Of a stretch of DNA of 64,000 nt, positions 26,621 through 35,074 are shown one piece after another. The DNA is from Lunatimonas salinarum. GTDB lineage: Bacteria > Bacteroidota > Bacteroidia > Cytophagales > Cyclobacteriaceae. Location: NCBI RefSeq assembly GCF_017811155.1, contig NZ_JACVCV010000010.1, positions 62,001 through 126,000 on the forward strand, written 5' to 3'. Positions within the stretch are counted from its first letter, which is position 1; every line of letters starts with the position of its first letter. The translations under genes were made by a program, and so were the position numbers. Below the pieces are notes generated by a model, which saw nothing but the letters and a program-made list of their open reading frames with translations, made no database searches and was not told the DNA's origin.

Positions 26621-26816
26621 CAATTATAGACACATAAAATCGAGCATGACGTAGCCGTCACACACTGGGATGACTATGCTATATGCGAGATTCCATGTGA
26701 CCGCTGAATAACAATTATAGACACATGAAATCGAGCACGACGCAAGCGACACACAGAGGGACGACTGTAATTCGTGCGAGATTCCATCTGATCGCTTAAG
26801 AACAAATTAAAAACAG
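26621..26816 (+). repeat. Two tandem copies of a ~91-base dispersed repeat before the TonB receptor gene
   Basis: Unit 1 begins CAATTATAGACACAT at 26621 and unit 2 begins the same way at 26712, a period of 91 bases. Unit 2 is nearly identical to the unit at 39384-39475 (before the esterase gene): the shared core runs from CAATTATAGACACATGAAAT to GCGAGATTCCATCTGA. After unit 2, CAAATTAAAAACAGATGAAA, containing the receptor start codon, looks like the beginning of a third unit. Each unit has the potential hairpin GCACGA/TCGTGC (GCAT/ATGC in unit 1). Function unknown. Confidence 0.85.
26725..26799 (+). CDS. Putative 24-aa mini-ORF inside repeat unit 2
   Basis: ATG 26725 to TAA 26797-26799 encodes a peptide starting [20 protein letters not shown]. 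The peptide of the matching unit at 39397 begins [20 protein letters not shown]. In unit 1 (26621) the same frame has ATA in place of ATG and a TAG after six codons. Whether it is translated is unknown; it could be a leader peptide or only a by-product of a DNA/RNA repeat. Confidence 0.25.
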   Translation: MKSSTTQATHRGTTVIRARFHLIA

Positions 26817-29381
26817 ATGAAACTAATAGGTACATTTCTTTTTCTGGTGTTGGCAATTGATGTCAACGGACAAGACAATATCATCATTCAGCTCCCCCAG
26901 CAGGAATATAGGATCAGTGATCTTTTGAAGCTCATTAGCGATCAGGCACAGCATTCATTTATCTACCAGTCCTCTGATATACAAACAGAGAGGATAGTGA
27001 CCACGCCGGAAGAAAGGTATGAACTGAGAGCACTTCTAAGCGTCGTTTTTCCCTCTCAGACCCATGAGTACCAGATCAGAGACGGGAAAATCCTTGTCAA
27101 AAGGAAAAAAGATGTAAATCATGTGGGCAACCAAAGGTTTACCGTGAGCGGTTATGTGACAGACAGCACTTCTAGTGAATCACTCATTGGTGCCCATATT
27201 TACTTTCCAGAGCTAAATTCTGGGGTAGTAACCAACGCTTACGGGTATTTCTCGGCCAGCCTTCCGCCCGGCAGCTATACCATCAACGTAGGCTACTTAG
27301 GATATGCCCGATATGAGCAAAGCCTAAATCTAAGTGAGGAAATAAAACTTGATATCGCATTGATACAAAGGGCGAGCACCTTAGCAGAAGTAGATGTATA
27401 TGCGGGCCAGTCCTTAGTCGAGACGTCGCAGATCAGCAGCCTAAAAATACCGGTCCGGCAGATGAGCAACCTGCCTGTATTGCTAGGTGAAACAGACCTA
27501 ATGAAGAGCATCCAACTGCTCCCGGGGGTAAGTGGAGGACTGGAGGGCTTCAGCAACTTTTATGTGCGAGGAGGCGGACCCGACCAAAACCTGATTTTAC
27601 TCGACGGTGTCCCCTTGTATAATACCCAGCATCTATTTGGCTTTCTATCCACGTTTAACAACGACGCCCTCAACAATGTGGATCTCTACAAGGGTGGGTT
27701 TCCTGCCCGCTACGGCGGCAGATTGTCTTCGGTCTTGGACATTCAGATGAAAGAAGGAAATCGTCAGGAATTCCGGGGAGATGCTACCGTGGGGCTGCTT
27801 GCCTCCGCAATCACGCTGGAAGGGCCTATTAATGAACAATCTTCCTTCATGGTTTCCGGTCGTCGTACCTATTGGGATGTTCTTGCACGGCCCATTCTGG
27901 AGTCCATGAACCAAGATATCGGTTACCATTTCTATGACCTATATGCCAAAATTAACCATACATTGTCAGATACTGACAAAATATATTTCAGCATTTACCT
28001 AGGTAACGACAAGCTAACCTTAATGAACGACGACTTAACAGAAAATAGTAGCCAGATAGTCACCAACGAGGAGCGAAACAACCTCAAATGGGGCAATTTC
28101 ATCTCTGCATTCCGGTGGAATCACACCTATAATTCCAAGCTTTTTAGTAATGTCGGCATTACTTACAGCCGGTTTAATTACGACATCCATAACTCATACA
28201 TACGCACATTTAAAGCCGTAGCAGGAAACACACCTGAACCGGAAATTTACAGTAATTCGCTGAACTCAGGGATTGAGGATGTCACAATCAAGGCCGATTT
28301 CGATTTTTTCCCGGTTCCAAAACACACCATCAAATTTGGAAGCTTGCTAACCTACCATACATTTACCCCTAAAGCACTGTCAACCAACAATTTTAACACC
28401 GCAATAAGCCTATTCACCGAACCCATTTCTGCAGTGGAAACCGCAAGCTATTTAGAGGATGATTTCAAACTGGGCAGCAGATTCGATATCAACATAGGAG
28501 CACATTTATCGTCATTTTCGCTGCCGGCAAAAACCTATACTTCGATACAACCCAGAGTTTCTATGAACTACCGGCTGGGCGACAAGCTGTCTACCAAATT
28601 GGCATATGCAAAAATGACCCAATTTTTGCAGCTGTTAACGACAAGTACCATCGGACTGCCTTCCGATCTCTGGGTACCGACAACCGAAAAAATCCCTCCA
28701 CAGGACGCTTATCAGGTAACAGCAGGTGTGGCTTACATTCCTGCTCCAAATTTGGAATTTTCTTTAGAAGGCTACTATAAGAAAATGGATAATCTGCTGG
28801 AATACAAAGAGGGAGTCAACTACGCAGCTATCAATACCGACTGGCAGGAAACGGTAACTTCTGCTGAAGGCCGGAGTTACGGAGTAGAACTTCTGGCCCA
28901 AAAAAAGGCAGGAAAATTTGACGGGTTCATGGGTTATACCCTAGCTTGGACTTTCCGAAATTCTCCGGACCTGAACTTGGGAAAAGAATACTTTTACCGA
29001 TTTGATCGTCGTCACGACTTGAGCCTCGCCATAAACTTCAATAAAAGCACAAGAATGGTATACTCAGGGGTGTGGGTATTTGGTACCGGGCAGGCAGTTA
29101 CCCTACCGGAAGTCCAGTACTTCAATCCGAATAATCAGCTCATTGTGGTATTTAGTGAAAGAGGCGCCTATCGGATGCCTACTTATCACCGCATGGACTT
29201 TAGCGCTTCCCTTATCAAAGAGAAGAAAAAGGGCGAGCGTCGATGGGTTTTTGGAATCTACAATATTTATGCCCGAAGAAACCCTGTTTTTCTGGAGTAT
29301 ATACCAGGAGTAGATGCAGGATTCGTCCAATACAGCCTATTTCAATTAATTCCAAGCATTTCTTACAAACGCAGTTTCTAA
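26817..29381 (+). CDS. TonB-dependent outer-membrane receptor with STN signalling domain
   Basis: An 854-aa receptor. Signal peptide about 1-19 (ending VNGQ); STN domain about 30-95 (YRISDLLKLISDQAQHSFIY), which should contact the FecR regulator; a carboxypeptidase-regulatory-like domain about 105-190 (VSGYVTDSTSSESLIGAHIY); a plug with LLPGVSGGLEGFSNFYVRGG and NLILLDGVPLYNTQHLFGFL (about 235-280); then a 22-strand beta-barrel ending QLIPSISYKRSF. It imports an unknown ligand with TonB energy. With the ECF/FecR pair upstream and the DUF4249 lipoprotein downstream it forms a trans-envelope signalling and uptake unit. There is no SusD partner, unlike the PUL at 45 kb. Confidence 0.93.
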   Translation: MKLIGTFLFLVLAIDVNGQDNIIIQLPQQEYRISDLLKLISDQAQHSFIYQSSDIQTERIVTTPEERYELRALLSVVFPSQTHEYQIRDGKILVKRKKDVNHVGNQRFTVSGYVTDSTSSESLIGAHIYFPELNSGVVTNAYGYFSASLPPGSYTINVGYLGYARYEQSLNLSEEIKLDIALIQRASTLAEVDVYAGQSLVETSQISSLKIPVRQMSNLPVLLGETDLMKSIQLLPGVSGGLEGFSNFYVRGGGPDQNLILLDGVPLYNTQHLFGFLSTFNNDALNNVDLYKGGFPARYGGRLSSVLDIQMKEGNRQEFRGDATVGLLASAITLEGPINEQSSFMVSGRRTYWDVLARPILESMNQDIGYHFYDLYAKINHTLSDTDKIYFSIYLGNDKLTLMNDDLTENSSQIVTNEERNNLKWGNFISAFRWNHTYNSKLFSNVGITYSRFNYDIHNSYIRTFKAVAGNTPEPEIYSNSLNSGIEDVTIKADFDFFPVPKHTIKFGSLLTYHTFTPKALSTNNFNTAISLFTEPISAVETASYLEDDFKLGSRFDINIGAHLSSFSLPAKTYTSIQPRVSMNYRLGDKLSTKLAYAKMTQFLQLLTTSTIGLPSDLWVPTTEKIPPQDAYQVTAGVAYIPAPNLEFSLEGYYKKMDNLLEYKEGVNYAAINTDWQETVTSAEGRSYGVELLAQKKAGKFDGFMGYTLAWTFRNSPDLNLGKEYFYRFDRRHDLSLAINFNKSTRMVYSGVWVFGTGQAVTLPEVQYFNPNNQLIVVFSERGAYRMPTYHRMDFSASLIKEKKKGERRWVFGIYNIYARRNPVFLEYIPGVDAGFVQYSLFQLIPSISYKRSF

Positions 29382-29382
29382 T

Positions 29383-30333
29383 ATGAAAAAAATATCATAC
29401 ATCACTCTGTGCGGCTTTTTGCTGTTATCCTGCGAGGATGACATCAGCATCGATATCATCCGGGAGCAACCCAAGATAGTATTACATGCCTACTTCGAAA
29501 AAGAAAAGCCAATGACCCTAGACCTGCTAAGATCTATTCCTATTCCTAACCAAGTGAATTACAATCGCTCCTTCTACCATATTGATAATGCTGAAGTGAA
29601 CGTGTTTGTGGACGACGTACTTCTGGGAACCATGACCCACGAAGGGTCCGGGGTATATATGTTAGATCAATATCCCGAAGAAAATCACCACTACCGTATA
29701 TCGGTAAAAGCCCAAGGACTGCCAGAAGTGACCACCGATGTTGAAGTTCTACCCTCCCCGCCGAAAGTCAACGACTATAGCTATAACAAAAAGGGTCCGT
29801 TAGGCAACAGTCAGAATCCTTCGGTTGAGCATACCCTCGTCATTGAAAATAATCCTGGTATGACCGTATTTTATAAAATTAGCTTAGATATCCGGGTCAT
29901 TCATTACAAAAAAGGTGAAATACAGAGAGAGGAAATCATCAATTGGTATAGACTGGCCTCTGCCAACCCACTCCTGAAAGATTATACCTGTCTGGAAAAC
30001 TGCTATGGCGATACAGGCAACATGAAAGCGCTTTATTTCAGTAATGAAGCTTTCGGCGACAGCCCGGAAATCACCTTGTTATTGACTACAGACTACTTTG
30101 AAGACTTTGAGGTAGCTTTTCCAAACGAAACGGTAAAAACAGTATACGTACAGTCCATCCAGGTGTCCCACATCTCAAGTTCCCTAATGAATTATAGCAG
30201 ATCTATTTATGATAATAGTAACGCTAATCAGCTATTTCAAGAACCAGTAAGCATCATGTCAAATGTAAACGGTGGATTCGGCGTATTTGGCACGCTGAAC
30301 TCAATAGCATTACCATTCGACTTTTCGGAATAA
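29383..30333 (+). CDS. DUF4249 lipoprotein, partner of the TonB receptor
   Basis: A 316-aa lipoprotein with lipobox LLLSC (Cys17), followed by EDDISIDI. DUF4249 marks are the N-terminal IVLHAYFEKEKPMTLDLLRS, DAEVNVFVDDVLLGTMTHEG (first Ig-like domain), YRISVKAQGLPEVTTDVEVL, and the second half with SIQVSHISSSLMNYSRSIYD and NVNGGFGVFG near the C-terminus. DUF4249 proteins regularly sit next to TonB receptors with an STN/FecR system; a role as surface lid or ligand binder like SusD has been proposed by analogy but is not proved. It starts one base after the receptor's stop, so translation is probably coupled. Confidence 0.9.
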   Translation: MKKISYITLCGFLLLSCEDDISIDIIREQPKIVLHAYFEKEKPMTLDLLRSIPIPNQVNYNRSFYHIDNAEVNVFVDDVLLGTMTHEGSGVYMLDQYPEENHHYRISVKAQGLPEVTTDVEVLPSPPKVNDYSYNKKGPLGNSQNPSVEHTLVIENNPGMTVFYKISLDIRVIHYKKGEIQREEIINWYRLASANPLLKDYTCLENCYGDTGNMKALYFSNEAFGDSPEITLLLTTDYFEDFEVAFPNETVKTVYVQSIQVSHISSSLMNYSRSIYDNSNANQLFQEPVSIMSNVNGGFGVFGTLNSIALPFDFSE

Positions 30334-30659
30334 CCATCCATTGTTCCCAGATCGGTAAACATTCCTGTTCTTGTCCCCTTTACCATAGGCTGCGTGAGAC
30401 TACTTATCCGCATTGCCTAAGCAAATGGTTCTGCATGACAAACCTTTGATTATAATATGAAAAGTCTATAGAATGCTTTTACACCGAGTTGAGCTATCCA
30501 TATAACCATAATCCAAAAACAGGTTAACCCTTCTGGCCTTCCTGATAATTCCACGAAAACATTACTATTCTGTGACTTAGCCGACCTGATCCTTGTGTAC
30601 TCACAGAAAGCGTTGTAATTTTTAAGCTTGAATGATCTCTACCGAAACCCTAAATAGCT
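30334..30659. other. Intergenic stretch without a recognised gene
   Basis: 326 bases between the DUF4249 gene and the DUF4838 gene. The only structure seen is a weak 6-bp inverted repeat, CTGTGA at 30570-30575 with TCACAG at 30601-30606. No exact promoter consensus, repeat copy or coding frame was found. Confidence 0.5.
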
Positions 30660-32594
30660 ATGAAATCCGATATACCCAACACATTTGGCAGTGAACACGC
30701 TATCAAACCAGGCATACAGACCCTTGGGATCCTGCCTGTGGCGATTCTTCTTCTGTTACTTCTGTCGTTAGAATCTATGGGCCAGGATCTCTTATTGGTT
30801 CAAAATGGCCGGTCAGATTACCGCATCGTATTGCCACATGAACCGGAACAACAGGAAATCCACGCCGCCAAAATCTTACAGGACTACCTCTTCCGAATTT
30901 CGGGTGCACTGCTTCCTTTGGGTCACGACAACCTCCCCTCCACCGAAAAGGAAATCCTGATAGGACGCACCAACCGACCCGAATCCAGATCCATTGACTT
31001 TGCAACCCTGGAAGACGAGGGACTACTCATCCGTACCGAGGCCCAGAAGCTTCTCCTTGCGGGAGGCCCAAAGAAAGGCGTACTAAGTGCAGTCTACCAC
31101 TTTTTGGAAGAGGAATTGGGATGCAAAAAATACACCTCTCAGGTGACCCATCTGCCCAGCATGAAGCGTATCGCACTGGGCAAGCTCGACCTTGTTACCA
31201 TCCCAGTGTTCTCATTTCGGGACGTGTATTACCAAGATGTATATGATCCCGAGTTTATGGATTGGCACGGGCTTCATTCCTTCGGAGGTAAAGGCTCATC
31301 TCCTACCGAATGGGGCTATTGGGTTCATACCTTTCACAACTTACTGGATCCTGCGGAGTACGGGGAAACCCATCCGGAATATTTTAGCTTCTATGACGGC
31401 GAACGCCATCCGGGCCTCATCCCCTCTTGGGATGGCTCCAGCGTACAGCCCGAATCACAGCTTTGTCTCAGCAATCCAGAGGTATTGGAAATCGTATGCG
31501 AAAACCTCGCAAAAGCCATGGAGGAAAAACCAGAAGCCCGGTATTGGTCAGTCAGTCAAAACGATAATGTGCGGTATTGCCAGTGCGAACACTGCGCTGC
31601 ATTGGATCAACAATACGCCGCCTATGAGCCGGAGGAAAAAATGTACACCACGCATGGAAGCAAATATCCGGCGTTGGGCATGGGTTCCATGCTGTGGTTC
31701 GTGAATCAAGTAGCCGATCGGTTTCCTGACAAAATTATTTCCACGCTCGCTTACCAGTATACGCGCGTGCCGCCAAAGGACATTGTACCTCGAAAAAATG
31801 TCAATATCATGCTTTGCAGCATTGAAAGCACCCGCAACGAACCCTTGGAGAGCGGCGACCCAGACTTTGCCAGTGACCTGATCGGTTGGGGTAAAATCAC
31901 CGACAATATCTTGGTTTGGGATTACAACATCCAGTTTTCCCACCTGCTGGCACCCTTCCCAAACTTGCGTACGCTCCAGCCAAACATACGGTTTCTCCGA
32001 GACAATCGGGTAAGCGCGGTGTTTGCACAAGGAAACATACAGCAGGGAGGGGAATTTGCGGAACTCCGTGCCTACCTGCTCTCGAAACTGCTCAAAAATC
32101 CCGATGTGGATATGCAGTCAGAAATGGACGGCTTTTTACTTGCCTACTATGGACAGGCGGCGGGACACATCAAGCAATACATCCATCTGATGCATGACCA
32201 CAATAAAGGTGCAGAAACCCCTAAACTCTCCATCTTCGGCTCTCCCAGTCAGCAAACCGACAGCTTCCTCACCCCGGAACTGATCAAAGCCTATGATGCG
32301 CTCTTTGATAAAGCACTCTACGCGACAAAAAACGATCCTGAACGGATGGAACGTGTAAAATCGGCCCAGCTTCCGATCCTTTTTGCTAAGCTGGAGCTAG
32401 CCCGGACAGAACGCTCCAAGTGGAACTCACTGTCTAAGGAAGAACTAGGCCACGCAGGACTTCCCGCCAAAATAAGCGAGATGCTTTACGATCTGACGTA
32501 TCATGCGATGAAGACTGGAGTGAGCCGATATGCTGAGTGGCACACCACCCCCGCTGAATACCTCCATAAATATCTCAACCAACTGGGAGAATAA
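30660..32594 (+). CDS. Exported DUF4838 protein with GH67-N-like domain
   Basis: A 644-aa exported protein. A hydrophobic N-terminal segment near residues 23-41 (LGILPVAILLLLLLSLESMG) acts as a signal after an unusually long polar leader. Residues about 43-165 match the fold found at the N-terminus of GH67 alpha-glucuronidases (EQQEIHAAKILQDYLFRISG, KEILIGRTNRPESRSI, KKGVLSAVYHFLEEELGCKK). Then comes the DUF4838 domain (about 225-460), with YWSVSQNDNVRYCQCEHCAA and FAQGNIQQGGEFAELRAYLL. It is likely a glycan-related hydrolase or binding protein, but no catalytic residues can be named. It stands alone; an in-frame Met nearer the hydrophobic segment is not available, so the long leader is kept. 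Confidence 0.82.
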   Translation: MKSDIPNTFGSEHAIKPGIQTLGILPVAILLLLLLSLESMGQDLLLVQNGRSDYRIVLPHEPEQQEIHAAKILQDYLFRISGALLPLGHDNLPSTEKEILIGRTNRPESRSIDFATLEDEGLLIRTEAQKLLLAGGPKKGVLSAVYHFLEEELGCKKYTSQVTHLPSMKRIALGKLDLVTIPVFSFRDVYYQDVYDPEFMDWHGLHSFGGKGSSPTEWGYWVHTFHNLLDPAEYGETHPEYFSFYDGERHPGLIPSWDGSSVQPESQLCLSNPEVLEIVCENLAKAMEEKPEARYWSVSQNDNVRYCQCEHCAALDQQYAAYEPEEKMYTTHGSKYPALGMGSMLWFVNQVADRFPDKIISTLAYQYTRVPPKDIVPRKNVNIMLCSIESTRNEPLESGDPDFASDLIGWGKITDNILVWDYNIQFSHLLAPFPNLRTLQPNIRFLRDNRVSAVFAQGNIQQGGEFAELRAYLLSKLLKNPDVDMQSEMDGFLLAYYGQAAGHIKQYIHLMHDHNKGAETPKLSIFGSPSQQTDSFLTPELIKAYDALFDKALYATKNDPERMERVKSAQLPILFAKLELARTERSKWNSLSKEELGHAGLPAKISEMLYDLTYHAMKTGVSRYAEWHTTPAEYLHKYLNQLGE

Positions 32595-32633
32595 ACGAGA
32601 AATTAACGCTAACGCACCCTCCCGGAAAGCTTC

Positions 32634-33968
32634 CTATAACCCTTCGTCTGCGGTCAACGGATTGGCTGCCCGAATCATCCCATCAGGTAACTCTCCCTCT
32701 GTAGAGGCCACCACCGTACAAACCATGGCATCCCCCGTGACATTCACGACTGTCCGAAACATATCGATGATACGGTCTGGGGCCAAGATCAAGGCGATCC
32801 CTGCCGCCGGAACGTTGATAGACTCCAGCACAATGATCAGCATGATAAGCCCCGCCCCTGGGACGCCCGCCGTGCCAATAGAGGCTAGGGTAGCCGTCAG
32901 CACAATCATAAGTTGCTGCGTGAGTGTAAGGTCCATTCCGAGAGCCTGCGCAATAAACACAGAGGCAACACCCTGATAAAGACTGGTCCCATCCATATTG
33001 ATCGTAGCACCCAAGGGCAGCACAAAGCTGCTTACCTCCTCGGAAACTCCCAGTTCCTTCTCTACCTGCCGCATGGTGACGGGCAGCGTAGCCGAGCTGG
33101 AGCTGGTAGAAAAGGCCAATAACTGGGCGGGTCTCAACGCCTTGAAAAAATCCATGTACTTCACCTTGGTAAATGCCATCAGGATCAGTGGATAAGTCAA
33201 CATAATCATCACCAAAAGTCCGCCTACTACTACCAAGGTGTATTTTAGCAACGCCAGCAACAAGGAAACCGCAGAATCTGGATTGTCACCGGTGATTTCC
33301 ACAATCAACGAGGCCATCAACGCGAATACCCCATAAGGAGCGATGATCATGATAAATCCGACGATTTGAATGATCACGTCGTTCATTCCATCAAAAAAGG
33401 CAATCACCGGCTTGGCTTTGCTTTTGGGGATTTTTAATAGCGCTATTCCTACAATGATGGCAAAAAACACCACCTGCAACATGCTCCCATTATTGGTTGT
33501 TGCCAGAAACACATTCTCTGGAACCATGTCCACAAAGGGCTGCAAGGGACTTTGTTGCTTTAATGACTCGGCGGCACTTGTTTTAGAACCCACACTTTCG
33601 TCGTAGAGGGCCATCAGGTTATCCCTAGTATCCACGGGCAGACTCTTGCCCGGCTTAAACACATTCACCAACAACAGCCCAAGCGACACGGATAACACCG
33701 TGGTTATCATATAGGCCGATATGGTCTTACCGCCGATCCTCCCCAGCTTCGTAACATCGCCTAAATTGGAAACTCCTACGATCAGCGAGGCCAAGACCAA
33801 CGGCACCGCAATCATCTTCAGCGCATTGATGAAAACCGTCCCTACGGGCTTGATATAATTGATGACAAAATCGGGAGAAATGCCGAACTTGACGATAATC
33901 AGCCCGAGAACGAGGCCTAAGACCAACCCAATAATGATCTGGGTGTGCAGGGGTATCCTTTTTTTCAT
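32634..33968 (-). CDS. Dicarboxylate/amino acid:cation symporter (DAACS family)
   Basis: A 444-aa transporter importing glutamate, aspartate or C4-dicarboxylates with Na+ or H+. Membrane helices cover most of the chain. The family's serine-rich hairpin loop appears as FSTSSSSATLPVTMRQVEKE, and the substrate/cation region as SFVLPLGATINMDGTSLYQG, followed by GTAGVPGAGLIMLIIVLES (HP2 hairpin) and ILAPDRIIDMFRTVVNVTGD with the conserved Asp/Arg/Asn. This matches GltP/DctA proteins at near full length. Its upstream gene aroC ends 26 bases before it on the same strand, so they may share a transcript. Confidence 0.94.
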   Translation of the reverse strand: MKKRIPLHTQIIIGLVLGLVLGLIIVKFGISPDFVINYIKPVGTVFINALKMIAVPLVLASLIVGVSNLGDVTKLGRIGGKTISAYMITTVLSVSLGLLLVNVFKPGKSLPVDTRDNLMALYDESVGSKTSAAESLKQQSPLQPFVDMVPENVFLATTNNGSMLQVVFFAIIVGIALLKIPKSKAKPVIAFFDGMNDVIIQIVGFIMIIAPYGVFALMASLIVEITGDNPDSAVSLLLALLKYTLVVVGGLLVMIMLTYPLILMAFTKVKYMDFFKALRPAQLLAFSTSSSSATLPVTMRQVEKELGVSEEVSSFVLPLGATINMDGTSLYQGVASVFIAQALGMDLTLTQQLMIVLTATLASIGTAGVPGAGLIMLIIVLESINVPAAGIALILAPDRIIDMFRTVVNVTGDAMVCTVVASTEGELPDGMIRAANPLTADEGL

Positions 33969-33994
33969 AAATCAGTGGTTAGTGGTGGTATAGT

Positions 33995-35071
33995 CTAAAG
34001 TTTGCTGAGCCGGTTGAGCAGGAGAAAGTCGGCGAGTACCAACGCGCACATGGCCTCCACAATGGGTACGGCCCTGGGGACTACACAGGGGTCGTGCCTG
34101 CCCTTACCTGACACAATCGTCGCTTCGCCGGCCTCGTTGACGCTTTCTTGATCCTGCATGATGGTGGCCACAGGTTTAAAGGCAACCCGGAAATAGATAT
34201 CTTCGCCGTTGGAGATCCCGCCTTGGATACCTCCTGAGTGGTTGGTACGAGTACGGACTCGATCCCCTTCTCTGTAAAACGCATCGTTATGTTGGGAGCC
34301 CCGCATCTGCACACCTTCAAATCCACTTCCGTATTCGAACCCCTTCACCGCATTGATGCTAAGCATGGCATGCCCCAACGCCGCATGAAGCCTGTCAAAA
34401 ACCGGCTCTCCAAGACCGGGCGGCACGCCGGTGGCCACGCAGGAAACCACGCCCCCTACCGTGTCGCGATCTTTTCGGATCTCATCGATATAAGCTATCA
34501 TCTGCTCTGCTACCACGGGATCCGGGCAGCGAACAATATTTTCTTCTGTACGGGTCAGATCAAGCTGGGAGTACGGCTTATCTAGGCTGATGTGGCCTGC
34601 CTGACTCACGTACGCACTAACGTGCACGCCAAAACTTTTGAGCATCAGCTTAGCCACTGCGCCGGCCGCTACTCGGGCCGCAGTCTCCCGTGCGCTGCTA
34701 CGTCCCCCACCCCGGTAATCCCGCACCCCATATTTCTGGTGGTAGGTATAGTCTGCATGCGAAGGACGGAACTTGTCTGCAATATGGGAATAATCTTTGC
34801 TCTTTTGATCGGTGTTCAGTACTATGATGGAGATGGGGGTGCCGGTGCTTTTTCCTTCGAATACCCCAGAGAGGATCTGAAACTCGTCTTCCTCTTTCCG
34901 TTGCGTAGTGATCTTGGATTGGCCGGGCTTGCGCCGCTGCATCTCCGAACGGATGAATGCTTCGTCTATTTCTACGCCCGCCGGACAGCCGTCTATAATC
35001 ACTCCCAACCCCTTGCCGTGTGATTCGCCAAAGGTGGTGATGGTAAAGGCCCTGCCAAATGTATTTCGCAT
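33995..35071 (-). CDS. aroC: Chorismate synthase
   Basis: Last enzyme of the shikimate pathway: it eliminates phosphate from EPSP to form chorismate, with reduced FMN as cofactor. It is 358 aa and begins [20 protein letters not shown], with signature [19 protein letters not shown], then [20 protein letters not shown] and [29 protein letters not shown] and [20 protein letters not shown], all standard AroC motifs. The start codon lies three bases after the BatD stop, suggesting cotranscription with that unrelated gene. Confidence 0.97.
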   Translation of the reverse strand: MRNTFGRAFTITTFGESHGKGLGVIIDGCPAGVEIDEAFIRSEMQRRKPGQSKITTQRKEEDEFQILSGVFEGKSTGTPISIIVLNTDQKSKDYSHIADKFRPSHADYTYHQKYGVRDYRGGGRSSARETAARVAAGAVAKLMLKSFGVHVSAYVSQAGHISLDKPYSQLDLTRTEENIVRCPDPVVAEQMIAYIDEIRKDRDTVGGVVSCVATGVPPGLGEPVFDRLHAALGHAMLSINAVKGFEYGSGFEGVQMRGSQHNDAFYREGDRVRTRTNHSGGIQGGISNGEDIYFRVAFKPVATIMQDQESVNEAGEATIVSGKGRHDPCVVPRAVPIVEAMCALVLADFLLLNRLSKL

Positions 35072-35074
35072 GAA

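Noticed and set aside
26621-26816. CRISPR array
   Set aside because: Only two units, period 91 with no unique spacers between conserved repeats and no cas genes; a tandem repeat instead.
24964-30333. Calling the DUF4249 lipoprotein a SusD homologue
   Set aside because: Its domains and lengths differ from SusD (316 aa, Ig-like), and it matches DUF4249 sequence signatures.
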